A stretch of DNA of 53,164 nucleotides from Bacteroidales bacterium (GTDB lineage Bacteria; Bacteroidota; Bacteroidia; Bacteroidales; F082): contig JAFRRE010000126.1 of assembly GCA_017428285.1 (NCBI GenBank), forward strand, positions 1 to 53,164, written 5' to 3'. Below, in pieces: positions 16,209-24,078 of this stretch. The translations under genes were made by a program, and so were the position numbers. The notes beneath the pieces are model-generated. The model made no database searches, had not been told where the DNA came from, and saw only the letters and a list, made by a program, of their open reading frames with translations. Positions within the stretch are counted from its first letter, which is position 1. Every line of letters starts with the position of its first letter.

Positions 16209-18341
16209 ATGAAAAACACTCTTACACCCCCCAAGGCCGCCATCCGTCCCCATGAGATGACGGTGCATGGCCATACCCGTATTGATAACTACTATTGGCT
16301 CAACGAGCGCGAAAATCCTGAGGTGTTGGCCTATCTTGAGGCAGAAAACCAATATGCAGAAGCTTGTCTGAAACATACGGAACCTCTTCAGGAACAGCTT
16401 TTTAAGGAAATCAAGGGACGCATTAAGCAGGATGACAACTCGGTGCCCGTCAAGATCCGTGACTATTACCACTATACGCGTTACGAGGAGGGGAAGGAGT
16501 ACCCCATATTCTGTCGCAAGTATCAAAGTCTCGAGGCACCTGAGGAAATCTTGTTGGACGGCAACCAGCTGGCCGAAGGCCATGCTTTTTTCGAAATAGG
16601 GGAGCTCAGCCTTAGCGAAGATGATAAGTTGTTAGCCTACTCGGTCGACACAGTGAGCCGCCGTCTCTATACCGTGTATGTCAAAAACTTGGAGACGGGT
16701 GAGTTGGTTGATGAGCCGATTCCTAATACCTCAGGCAATGTGGTCTGGGCCAGCGACAACGCGACGCTTTTCTATGGTGTTAAGGATGAGACCTTGAGGC
16801 CTTGCAAAATCATGCGTCATCGTTTGGGAACGGCTGCTGCTGAGGATGTGTTGGTTTATGAAGAGTCAGATGAGACCTTTGTCTGCTATATTAGCAAGAC
16901 AAAATCTAGGAAATATCTGATTATCAATTCGGATTCAACTCTGTCATCGGAGTGTCGCATCCTTGAGAGCGACAAGCCTATGAACGAATTTCGTGTGTTC
17001 CAGGAACGCCAACCCGATATGCTGTACGGCATCGACCATTACGGTGAGCATTTCTATATCCAGACCAATGCTGATGGTGCGAAGAACTACAAGATTATGC
17101 GAACGCCAATCGACCAAACGGAAATGGCGCATTGGACGGAGGTCATCGCCCATCGTGAGAAGGTGATGATAGAGGGTTTCACCATCTTCAGTAAGTATTT
17201 TGTTATTGAGGAGCGCGAGAAGGGGTTGGTCAACATCAGGATACGGACTTGGGATGGCAGCACAGACTATTATCTCGATTTCGGTGAGCCTGCCTACACC
17301 GCTGGTGTGGGTGCTAATCCCGACTTTGAAGCCGTCACCTTGCGCTATGCCTACAATTCCATGACCACACCTTCTTCGGTCTACGAATGGGATATGGAGA
17401 AGTGCACAAAGACTTTGCTCAAGCGACAGGAAATCGTGGGTGGCTATAATCCAGAAGATTATGTCACCGAGCGTTTGATGGCGCCTTCACATGACGGTGT
17501 CCTGGTGCCGATTTCGATTGTTTACAAGAAAAATGTGGATGCTGCGGTCCCTGAGCCTGTCGAAGGGCCGCGCCAAAAAGGGTCGGGCCCTTCGACAGGC
17601 TCAGGAACCCTTAACCGTCCACTTGTCCTTTACGGTTATGGTTCCTACGGCTCTAGTACGGATGCTTATTTCTCCGTGGCACGCCTTAGCCTCTTGAATC
17701 GCGGTTTCATCTGGGCCATTGCCCACATCCGTGGTGGCGAGGAAATGGGACGGCAGTGGTACGATGACGGCAAGATGATGAACAAGAAGAACACTTTCCT
17801 TGATTTCATAGCCTGCGCCGAATACCTTATTAATAAAGGTTATACCTCGCCGCAAAAAATGTTCGCCATGGGTGGCAGTGCGGGTGGTCTTTTGGTAGGT
17901 GCCGTGACCAACATGCGTCCTGACCTATGGAAAGGTGTCATCGCTCAAGTGCCTTTTGTAGATGTTGTCACTACCATGCTCGATGAGAGTATTCCGCTCA
18001 CCACGGGTGAATATGATGAATGGGGCAATCCCAACGAGAAAAAGTATTACGACTACATGCTTTCCTATTCACCTTACGATAATGTGGAAGCCAAGGATTA
18101 TCCAGCCATGCTCATCACCACGGGATTGCATGACAGCCAGGTGCAGTATTGGGAACCCGCCAAGTGGGCGGCCAAACTCCGCGCCTTGAAAACGGACAAG
18201 AATCCTTTGTACTTGAAGACCGAGATGGATTACGGCCATGGTGGCGCTTCGGGGCGTTTCGAAGGGTTCAAGGAAGTCGTTTTGGAATATGCCTTCATGC
18301 TGGATGAACTGGGAATGATATCATCAAATAACGAATCATAA
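16209..18341 (+). CDS. Oligopeptidase B-like S9 serine peptidase with in-frame repeat insertion
   Basis: The 710-residue product has an N-terminal seven-bladed propeller (about residues 70-420) and a C-terminal alpha/beta-hydrolase domain. The catalytic triad can be read as S557 (GGSAGG), D642 (GLHDSQ) and H677 (YGHGGASG). Length and motifs fit oligopeptidase B, which cleaves after basic residues in short peptides; no signal peptide is present, so it is probably cytoplasmic. At residues 448-466 the coding sequence contains a perfect 20-bp inverted repeat of the GAGCCTGTCGAAGG family, read as PEPVEGP...GPSTGSG. This lies in the linker between the propeller and the catalytic domain and keeps the frame open. 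It follows the TonB receptor by 14 bases. Confidence 0.93.
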   Translation: MKNTLTPPKAAIRPHEMTVHGHTRIDNYYWLNERENPEVLAYLEAENQYAEACLKHTEPLQEQLFKEIKGRIKQDDNSVPVKIRDYYHYTRYEEGKEYPIFCRKYQSLEAPEEILLDGNQLAEGHAFFEIGELSLSEDDKLLAYSVDTVSRRLYTVYVKNLETGELVDEPIPNTSGNVVWASDNATLFYGVKDETLRPCKIMRHRLGTAAAEDVLVYEESDETFVCYISKTKSRKYLIINSDSTLSSECRILESDKPMNEFRVFQERQPDMLYGIDHYGEHFYIQTNADGAKNYKIMRTPIDQTEMAHWTEVIAHREKVMIEGFTIFSKYFVIEEREKGLVNIRIRTWDGSTDYYLDFGEPAYTAGVGANPDFEAVTLRYAYNSMTTPSSVYEWDMEKCTKTLLKRQEIVGGYNPEDYVTERLMAPSHDGVLVPISIVYKKNVDAAVPEPVEGPRQKGSGPSTGSGTLNRPLVLYGYGSYGSSTDAYFSVARLSLLNRGFIWAIAHIRGGEEMGRQWYDDGKMMNKKNTFLDFIACAEYLINKGYTSPQKMFAMGGSAGGLLVGAVTNMRPDLWKGVIAQVPFVDVVTTMLDESIPLTTGEYDEWGNPNEKKYYDYMLSYSPYDNVEAKDYPAMLITTGLHDSQVQYWEPAKWAAKLRALKTDKNPLYLKTEMDYGHGGASGRFEGFKEVVLEYAFMLDELGMISSNNES
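17550..17605. repeat. In-frame palindromic repeat (GAGCYTGTCGAAG family), copy 1
   Basis: Arms 17550-17569 and 17586-17605 are perfect 20-bp inverted repeats with a 16-base loop. The core CTGAGCCTGTCGAAG differs in one base from the cores at 19361-19375 and 44110-44124. The length between the outer ends is not a multiple of three, but the surrounding frame is open throughout. Confidence 0.95.
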
Positions 18342-18673
18342 TGAAACTTTGTAAAGAAGGAAAGTGTTGGAAAGCATGTTACGACCAAAATCACAACAAG
18401 TACTTTGGTCATCTCATGTACACCAACCGTGAAGGGCAGACACGCTACCTTTATGAGATTACCAAAGAAGTCTTTGATAGGCTGGGGTCGTTTCCCGAAG
18501 ACTATGACAACGATCGACTGATTGAAACGGGACGGTTGCTTTTCCGCTTCGAGGACACAATGTATGGAACCTTGGGTCCTGAGCATTATGTGTATGATGA
18601 CTGCTACACTGAAAGCGATTTTGACAAGGCATTCGAATCGCTGACAAAGAAACGAAAGAGGAGAAATGCATAA
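18341..18673 (+). CDS. Small hypothetical protein
   Basis: The 110-residue product is not recognised. It is soluble, rich in charged and aromatic residues, with three early cysteines (KLCKEGKCWKACYD) and a basic tail (TKKRKRRNA). The ATG shares its A with the TAA stop of the oligopeptidase gene (TAATG), so translation is probably coupled and the gene is the last of that operon. The overlap supports a real gene more than its own sequence does. Confidence 0.75.
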   Translation: MKLCKEGKCWKACYDQNHNKYFGHLMYTNREGQTRYLYEITKEVFDRLGSFPEDYDNDRLIETGRLLFRFEDTMYGTLGPEHYVYDDCYTESDFDKAFESLTKKRKRRNA

Positions 18674-18677
18674 TTCC

Positions 18678-18709
18678 TTGACAAAAGAGGATTAGTTTTG
18701 CTATTTTTG
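18678..18709 (+). promoter_or_regulatory. Promoter of the CpeT-like gene
   Basis: TTG (18678-18680), 21-base spacer and TATTTTTG (18702-18709), a full consensus match. Leader about 25 bases. Confidence 0.75.
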
Positions 18710-18737
18710 CACACTCAAACCGAAGAAAGGATCTGAT

Positions 18738-19331
18738 ATGAAGAGAATAGCATTGGTTATTGCCGCTATATTGTTGACATTTAGTGGTTTTGCTCAAAAA
18801 CAGCCCAAGTTTACCGAAGAAGACGCCAAGCAGTTTTATCGTACGATGCAAGGCGATTATGTCATGCAGGTGAACGATTCCACAACGGCGATGGTGCATT
18901 TTGTCCCGATTTGGGAGAAACCCGATAACCGTTTCCAATGGATGTATGTGGAGGCGACCATTGACAAAAATGTTGTGTTTCAGAAAGTCCTGGAGGTACA
19001 ACCCAAGTCGAGCACAAAGTTTCGCGTCTATCTTCACGACTTGAAGAATCCAGCTGAGTTTGCTGGGAAATGGGCCAACCGCAATTATTTTGACGGTTTT
19101 ACGCCGAGCATCTTGAAGGGTGGGAAGCGCATGACTTTTGTGAAAACCTCCGATTTCTCCTATCAAACCAATGATGGTCCTACACGATATAAGGCTATTG
19201 ACTGCTTCCCGCAGGGCGACCTGTTGCATTTCAAGTTCGTGCAGGCGGATGAGCGCTTTTTCATTAAGCGGGTGCCGAAGCGGACAAGCCGGATCATTGG
19301 TTATCAAGGAATTAAGGAGCTGACAGATTAA
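18738..19331 (+). CDS. Exported CpcT/CpeT-like protein
   Basis: The 197-residue product has a signal peptide (MKRIALVIAAILLTFSGFAQ). The body resembles the CpcT/CpeT beta-barrel family: FYRTMQGDY near the start, then VPIWEKPDNRFQWMYVEA, QKVLEV and KFRVYLHDLKNPAEFAG, in the order usual for the family. In cyanobacteria such proteins attach bilins to phycobiliproteins. Nothing here indicates bilin chemistry, so a ligand-binding barrel of unknown ligand is the safer reading. It has its own promoter and is closed by a long terminator hairpin. Confidence 0.75.
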   Translation: MKRIALVIAAILLTFSGFAQKQPKFTEEDAKQFYRTMQGDYVMQVNDSTTAMVHFVPIWEKPDNRFQWMYVEATIDKNVVFQKVLEVQPKSSTKFRVYLHDLKNPAEFAGKWANRNYFDGFTPSILKGGKRMTFVKTSDFSYQTNDGPTRYKAIDCFPQGDLLHFKFVQADERFFIKRVPKRTSRIIGYQGIKELTD

Positions 19332-19340
19332 GTAAGATAG

Positions 19341-19396
19341 AAAAGAGGCTCCTTCGGTCGCTGAGCTTGTCGAAGCGTCGAAGGAGCCTCTTTTTT
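19341..19396. terminator. Long bidirectional terminator hairpin with repeat core in its loop
   Basis: AAAAGAGGCTCCTTCG (19341-19356) pairs perfectly over 16 bp with 19379-19394, with T6 after it. The loop contains CTGAGCTTGTCGAAG (19361-19375), the second copy of the palindrome family found inside the oligopeptidase gene. It separates two convergent genes, and the fucosidase stop codon begins in its T-run. Confidence 0.9.
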
Positions 19397-21123
19397 CATT
19401 TCATCTTAAACACCCAAGCCGCGGTACTCTTCAAGTCGCTGTATTTCAGTCCACTCGTGTCAATGAAAAGTTGACCATCCTTGTATGTCCAAGGCAAGGG
19501 TTTTGGGCAACCCAACAATGTTACTTTCATATCATCGGTCGGCTTGTCGAGGTTCAACACCAATTGGTCTTCAGGGTATTCCAAGGCGATGGCATAAAGC
19601 GCATTCTTGCCTTGCGTGTAGCAGATGTTGGGCTGTTCACAGGTGTATGTGGCTTTTAAGCCCATGGCGGGCAGCATGCTCCCAACTTGGAATCCGCTCA
19701 TCACTTGTTTCTCCATGTTTTTCGATGACCAATACAGACTGATGGTGGCCTCAAGCTCATCTTCCTCAAAGAAGACTTCGATGCTGTGTTGCCCTTGCGC
19801 CAATTTCATCTTGCCAGTCTTCGCTTTTCTTGTGTCTTCGATGACATTTTTCCCGTCAATGATTAGTTTTGCTTTGTCATCGGTTTGGATTTCAAAGGTA
19901 TAGGTGTCGGCCGTGCAAGAGAATGCTCCCTGCCAATGGGCTTGGAAATGGTCGCAGCTGATGGCAGGATCGGGAGCGTTGCGCTTCCAGTCGAAGTTGA
20001 TTTCGCTGTCGTTGCGTACCACCTTGACAGGCTTCATCTCGTAGAACTTCTTATATGGTCGCGTGCCGTAGATGGCTTCGCCGTTGATGTCGAGCCACTT
20101 GCCAAGGTCGAGCAAGCGTTCTTGCTGCAACAATGGGATTTTGCCATCAGCGGCAGGCCCCACATTGAGGGTCATGCCACCACCTGCTGCCACTAAGACG
20201 CAGAAATGGCGGATGAGTTCTTCGGAGGTCATGTAGTTTTCCAAAGGCTCGTTGCGGTTGAGACCAAACGAACGGCCCAAGCCGCGACACTCGGCCCAAG
20301 GACGGTCGGTGAGGGTGATTCCCGCGCTGTATTCAGGCGTGCGGAATCCGTGTTGTTGCCCATCGCCCCAGCGGTCGTTGACGATGGCATCTTTGCCCAC
20401 GGTGTTGTAGTACCACGAAATGAGTTCGGTGGCGTGCCATTGTTCTGAGGAGTTGCGCCATTCGCCGTCGGTGAAAAGGACGGTAGGCTTGTAGTGCGTG
20501 ACGAGTTCCTTGAACTGCGGAATCATGTGCGTATCTACATAAGAGCCAATGTTTTCATCGGGGTCGACATACCAGCGGTGGATGTCGCTTTTCCACTCGG
20601 GCAGTGAGTAATAGAAGCCCATTTTGAGTCCTTTGTTGCGCACGGCTTCAGTCAGCTCGCCACAAATGTCGCGGTGCGGACCGATTTCAACGGAATTCCA
20701 GCCAGGTGCATATTGGCTCGGCCAGAGGCAGAAACCATCGTGGTGTTTCGAGACCAGCAATACATACTTTGCTCCCGATTTCTTGAACAACTCTGCCCAC
20801 TCGTCAGGATTCCATAACTCGGCTTTCCACATCGGTGCAAAGTCTTCATATTGGAAGTCCTTGCCATAGATGCGCTCTTGGAAAGCCTTGCGGTCATCGT
20901 TGGTCATCAGGCCACGGTAGTACCACTCGGCATAACCTTCAAGGCTCGCATAGGCAGGAACAGAATATACGCCCCAATGGATAAAAATGCCCAACTTGGC
21001 GTCGGAGAACCATTGTGGATAGCCTCGTTCGTTGATGGATTCCCAGGTGGGCTGGACTTGGCCATACAGCGACTTGCCTATCAGCAAGACCGCAATCAGA
21101 TAAAAGATGTTTTTTGCTTTCAT
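19396..21123 (-). CDS. Alpha-L-fucosidase (GH29) with C-terminal PA14 domain
   Basis: The 575-residue product starts at ATG 21121-21123 with signal peptide MKAKNIFYLIAVLLIGKSLY; the longer frame would overlap the divergent gene. The GH29 barrel occupies about residues 25-370 (WFSDAKLGIFIHWGVYSVPA, GAKYVLLVSKHHDGFCLW). The catalytic nucleophile is probably the Asp of PTVLFTDGEW. Residues about 390-490 (TYTFEIQTDDKAKLIIDGK, GQHSIEVFFEE) are a PA14 domain, usually carbohydrate-binding. It removes fucose from mucin or plant glycans in the periplasm or at the surface. It is divergent from the GH13 gene at 21190. Confidence 0.94.
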   Translation of the reverse strand: MKAKNIFYLIAVLLIGKSLYGQVQPTWESINERGYPQWFSDAKLGIFIHWGVYSVPAYASLEGYAEWYYRGLMTNDDRKAFQERIYGKDFQYEDFAPMWKAELWNPDEWAELFKKSGAKYVLLVSKHHDGFCLWPSQYAPGWNSVEIGPHRDICGELTEAVRNKGLKMGFYYSLPEWKSDIHRWYVDPDENIGSYVDTHMIPQFKELVTHYKPTVLFTDGEWRNSSEQWHATELISWYYNTVGKDAIVNDRWGDGQQHGFRTPEYSAGITLTDRPWAECRGLGRSFGLNRNEPLENYMTSEELIRHFCVLVAAGGGMTLNVGPAADGKIPLLQQERLLDLGKWLDINGEAIYGTRPYKKFYEMKPVKVVRNDSEINFDWKRNAPDPAISCDHFQAHWQGAFSCTADTYTFEIQTDDKAKLIIDGKNVIEDTRKAKTGKMKLAQGQHSIEVFFEEDELEATISLYWSSKNMEKQVMSGFQVGSMLPAMGLKATYTCEQPNICYTQGKNALYAIALEYPEDQLVLNLDKPTDDMKVTLLGCPKPLPWTYKDGQLFIDTSGLKYSDLKSTAAWVFKMK

Positions 21124-21129
21124 AATCCG

Positions 21130-21137
21130 CAAAAGTA
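21130..21137 (-). promoter_or_regulatory. -7 element of the fucosidase gene
   Basis: Minus-strand TACTTTTG ends only 6 bases before the ATG, so the mRNA would be nearly leaderless. No TTG at the usual -33 distance. Confidence 0.5.
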
Positions 21138-21154
21138 GTACATTTTTCAATAAT

Positions 21155-21185
21155 TTGGAGATTTGTCCGAGATTTCCTAATTTTG
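21155..21185 (+). promoter_or_regulatory. Promoter of the GH13 gene, leaderless candidate
   Basis: TTG (21155-21157), 20-base spacer and TAATTTTG (21178-21185). The ATG is at 21190, so transcription would start at or next to the start codon. Confidence 0.65.
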
Positions 21186-21189
21186 CCGT

Positions 21190-22716
21190 ATGAACATCTA
21201 TCAACTTTTTCCCCGACTGTTCGGTAACAAACATACCGACTTTCACTTCAACGGCAGCAAGGCAGAAAACGGCTGTGGCACTTTTGGCGACATTGATGAA
21301 ACGACTCTTGAGGCCATCAAGGACTTAGGCTTTACCCATATTTGGCTGACGGGCATTTTGGAACACGCTTCCGAAAGCACAGGCACGCATCCCGACATTA
21401 CCAAAGGCCGTGCAGGCTCGCCATACGCAGTGACTGATTACCATGCTGTTGACCCCGATTTGGGCACAATGGATGACTTTGAGCAATTGGTCAGCCACAT
21501 TCACAATAAAGGAATGAAAGTGATTATCGACTTCATCCCCAATCATTTGGCACGGCAGAACAAAGGCTTTGAACCTTGCAATTTCTATTATTGTGAGGGA
21601 CAAGGTTTTGTTTCACCTCGCCGAGTAGCTGAACAGCCTTATGAGGAATATCCAGCCAAGGCCACAGGCAACAATGTGTTTTCACCCAATCCTAGTCTGA
21701 ACGATTGGTACGACACAGTAAAACTAAACTACGATTGCCGCGACACTTGGGAGAAGATGTTGGAGATTCTGCGTTTTTGGTGCAGCAAGGACGTCGATGG
21801 TTTCCGAGTGGATATGGCCGAAATGGTGCCAGTGGCATTTTGGCAGTGGGTGATTGGCGAATTGCGTAAGGATTACCAACCTTCGATGATTGCGGAAATC
21901 TATCAGCCAGACCTTTACAAGCCTTTCTTGGATGCAGGATTCAATTACCTCTATGACAAGGTGGGCTTGTACAACACTTTGGAGCGGGTGCTTTGCGAAG
22001 GTCATGAGGCGAAGGAAATCAGCGAGGTGTGGAAAGATCTGCACGACATGGATGACCACATGCTGCGCTTCATGGAGAACCATGATGAAAAGCGGTTGGC
22101 CTCGCCCCATTTTGTCGGTGATGCTTTTGCCGCCTTGCCCGCCGTGTCACTTTCCGCTTTGATGAACACTGGACCGTTTATGGTTTACAATGGTCAGGAG
22201 AGCGGGGAAGATGCCGTTGGTGAAATAGGTTATAGTGGCGATGACGGGCGCAGTTCCATTTTCGACTATTGCCACATGCCACAGCATCAAAAATGGATGA
22301 ATGGCGGCAAGTTCGATCGCGGTGGGTTTGATGAAGCCCAAAAGAAACTCTTTGGCTTTTACCGTAAGCTATTGCATTTCAGAAATGAACATTCCGCCGT
22401 CAACGAAGGCAAGTTCTATGATTTGATGTGGTGCAATCCCTGGTATATGAACTTCGACCCGCAATTCGTTTATGCCTTCTTGCGTTATTCCGAAACGGAA
22501 CGCTTGCTGATAATCGTGAATTTCAACCGCAATGAATCACGAGATGTGGAAGTGAAAATCCCGCATGATGCCTTGGCCTTGATGGGCAGAAGCAAAGCCA
22601 ACGAATTTGATATGAATGATTTCGCTTCTGAGGTGCATCCTGTCCATTTGGAGCCTTCAGAGACGAAAGTGGTTGATTTGGATTCGGGCGAGGTAGTATT
22701 CCATGGTATCAGTTGA
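21190..22716 (+). CDS. Alpha-amylase family glycosidase (GH13)
   Basis: The 508-residue product has the four GH13 regions in order: DFIPNH (about residue 116), GFRVDMAEM with the nucleophile Asp (about 200), MIAEIYQPD with the acid/base Glu (about 235) and FMENHDEKR (about 298). There is no signal peptide, so it is likely a cytoplasmic alpha-glucan hydrolase or transglycosylase. The N-terminus MNIYQLFPRLFGNK is directly the start of the barrel, which supports this start codon. It is next to fucosidase by divergence and shares the glucan theme with glgB at 28586. Confidence 0.94.
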   Translation: MNIYQLFPRLFGNKHTDFHFNGSKAENGCGTFGDIDETTLEAIKDLGFTHIWLTGILEHASESTGTHPDITKGRAGSPYAVTDYHAVDPDLGTMDDFEQLVSHIHNKGMKVIIDFIPNHLARQNKGFEPCNFYYCEGQGFVSPRRVAEQPYEEYPAKATGNNVFSPNPSLNDWYDTVKLNYDCRDTWEKMLEILRFWCSKDVDGFRVDMAEMVPVAFWQWVIGELRKDYQPSMIAEIYQPDLYKPFLDAGFNYLYDKVGLYNTLERVLCEGHEAKEISEVWKDLHDMDDHMLRFMENHDEKRLASPHFVGDAFAALPAVSLSALMNTGPFMVYNGQESGEDAVGEIGYSGDDGRSSIFDYCHMPQHQKWMNGGKFDRGGFDEAQKKLFGFYRKLLHFRNEHSAVNEGKFYDLMWCNPWYMNFDPQFVYAFLRYSETERLLIIVNFNRNESRDVEVKIPHDALALMGRSKANEFDMNDFASEVHPVHLEPSETKVVDLDSGEVVFHGIS

Positions 22717-22789
22717 CTTTTTTTGAGCTGACTTGATGTTTTTTTTTAATATAATTACACAAAAAGTGTAGTGTAAATGAGAAAATTTC

Positions 22790-22797
22790 TATTTTTG
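22790..22797 (+). promoter_or_regulatory. -7 element of the 22863 ATPase gene
   Basis: TATTTTTG, 65 bases before the ATG. The expected -33 site reads GTG rather than TTG. Confidence 0.5.
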
Positions 22798-22806
22798 CAT
22801 TGCGGA

Positions 22807-22845
22807 AAATTCGTTGCGTAAAGTTCGTTACGAAAAGTTCGCAAT
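22807..22845 (+). repeat. Imperfect 13-bp tandem repeat in the ATPase leader
   Basis: Three units, AAATTCGTTGCGT, AAAGTTCGTTACG and AAAAGTTCGCAAT, follow one another between the -7 box and the start codon. They could be a binding site or slippage product. Confidence 0.6.
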
Positions 22846-22862
22846 AAAAATATGTAATTGTT

Positions 22863-24002
22863 ATGGCAGGGAAAAAACAAAAACAGCTTGATAATCCGTT
22901 TGTTTTCCAAGGATACGAAGGGCCAAAATACTTTTGTGACCGTGTTAAAGAAACGGAAAATTTGATTTCTGCGCTCAAAAACGGACGCAATATCACCCTA
23001 ATTTCGCCTAGAAAAATAGGAAAAACAGGGCTAATAAACCATACATTTTATCAGATTAAGGCGGAAAATAAGGATGCTATATGTATCTATGTCGATATTT
23101 TTTCGACCAAAAACTTGCAGGAATTTGTCGAATTATTGTGCAAGACGGTTATAGAGGATGCGCTGGAAAGGGAAAAATCGTTTACGAACAAGGTGTTGGA
23201 TTTTTTCAAGGGGCTTCGACCTACCATCTCTCCGGATTTGATGACGGGGATGCCAACTGTTTCGGTGAGTGTGGTTCCTGCGCAAGCTGAATATACGCTC
23301 AAGAGCGTTTTCTCCCATTTAAACGGCTTGGGCAAGCCAGTGTACATGGCCATCGATGAGTTTCAGCAGATTACAGAATACCCTGAAACGGGCACTGAGG
23401 CCTTGCTGCGTTCTTATATCCAGTTTATCCACCATGTGAATTTTATCTTTTCCGGAAGTAAGAAACACTTGATGGAGGAGATGTTTTGTGCTCCTAATCG
23501 ACCTTTCTACCAAAGTACTCAGCTGATGAACTTGGAGCCATTGCAAGAGGATGTCTATTACGACTTTGCCAGCAAGTTTTTCGAAGCAAAGAAAGGCTTG
23601 TTTAGCCAACAAGTGTTCCATGACATTTATCAGCGTTTTGACGGCTATACCTGGTATCTGCAAGCCATCCTGAATCGATTGTATGAGCAAGGGAAAAAGG
23701 TGGAAACGGACAAACAAGCCGTAGATGCGATTTTGTTCCATGTCAACGCATTGGCACCACATTATCAAATGCTTACCTCGTTTTTGACCGACAACCAGTT
23801 TAGTTTGCTCAAAGCCATTGCCCGCGCCGAGCTTGTTGAACAGCCATTGAGCAATGAGTTTATCAAGCGTTTTGAATTGCCTAGCACGAGCAGCGTCAAG
23901 TCGGCCTTGTCGGTGCTGGTGGACAAAGACTTGGTTTACCAGACCAGTAAGGGCTATATCATATATGACCGTTTCCTTGGCCTTTGGTTGAAGCGATTGT
24001 GA
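22863..24002 (+). CDS. STAND/archaeal-type AAA ATPase
   Basis: The 379-residue product opens with NPFVFQGYEGPKYFCDR, the usual start of this Bacteroidota ATPase group. Walker A is SPRKIGKTGL (about residues 48-57) and Walker B is YMAIDEFQQI (about 160-169), with a FIFSGSKKHLM sensor segment after it. The last 90 residues look like a winged helix (NQFSLLKAIARAELVEQP ... SVKSALSVLVDKDLVYQ). This resembles the ATPase superfamily of signal-transducing NTPases whose target is unknown. It is cytoplasmic. It opens the accessory block of 22.8-28.6 kb. Confidence 0.9.
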   Translation: MAGKKQKQLDNPFVFQGYEGPKYFCDRVKETENLISALKNGRNITLISPRKIGKTGLINHTFYQIKAENKDAICIYVDIFSTKNLQEFVELLCKTVIEDALEREKSFTNKVLDFFKGLRPTISPDLMTGMPTVSVSVVPAQAEYTLKSVFSHLNGLGKPVYMAIDEFQQITEYPETGTEALLRSYIQFIHHVNFIFSGSKKHLMEEMFCAPNRPFYQSTQLMNLEPLQEDVYYDFASKFFEAKKGLFSQQVFHDIYQRFDGYTWYLQAILNRLYEQGKKVETDKQAVDAILFHVNALAPHYQMLTSFLTDNQFSLLKAIARAELVEQPLSNEFIKRFELPSTSSVKSALSVLVDKDLVYQTSKGYIIYDRFLGLWLKRL

Positions 24003-24050
24003 TGTGAACAGTCAATGTTTTGATTTTCGCAAAATTTGTAGATAATTTGT

Positions 24051-24058
24051 TATTTTTG
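24051..24058 (+). promoter_or_regulatory. -7 element of the AlbA_2 gene
   Basis: TATTTTTG, 20 bases before the ATG at 24079. No TTG at -33. Confidence 0.5.
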
Positions 24059-24078
24059 CAGTGCTATAGGTGATGAAG

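Noticed and set aside
15493..16583. Two minus-strand frames over the TonB receptor and oligopeptidase junction
   Set aside because: The plus-strand genes are well supported; these have no motif.
19341..19396. The long hairpin as an attachment site or small RNA
   Set aside because: Position between convergent genes and the T-run make it a terminator.
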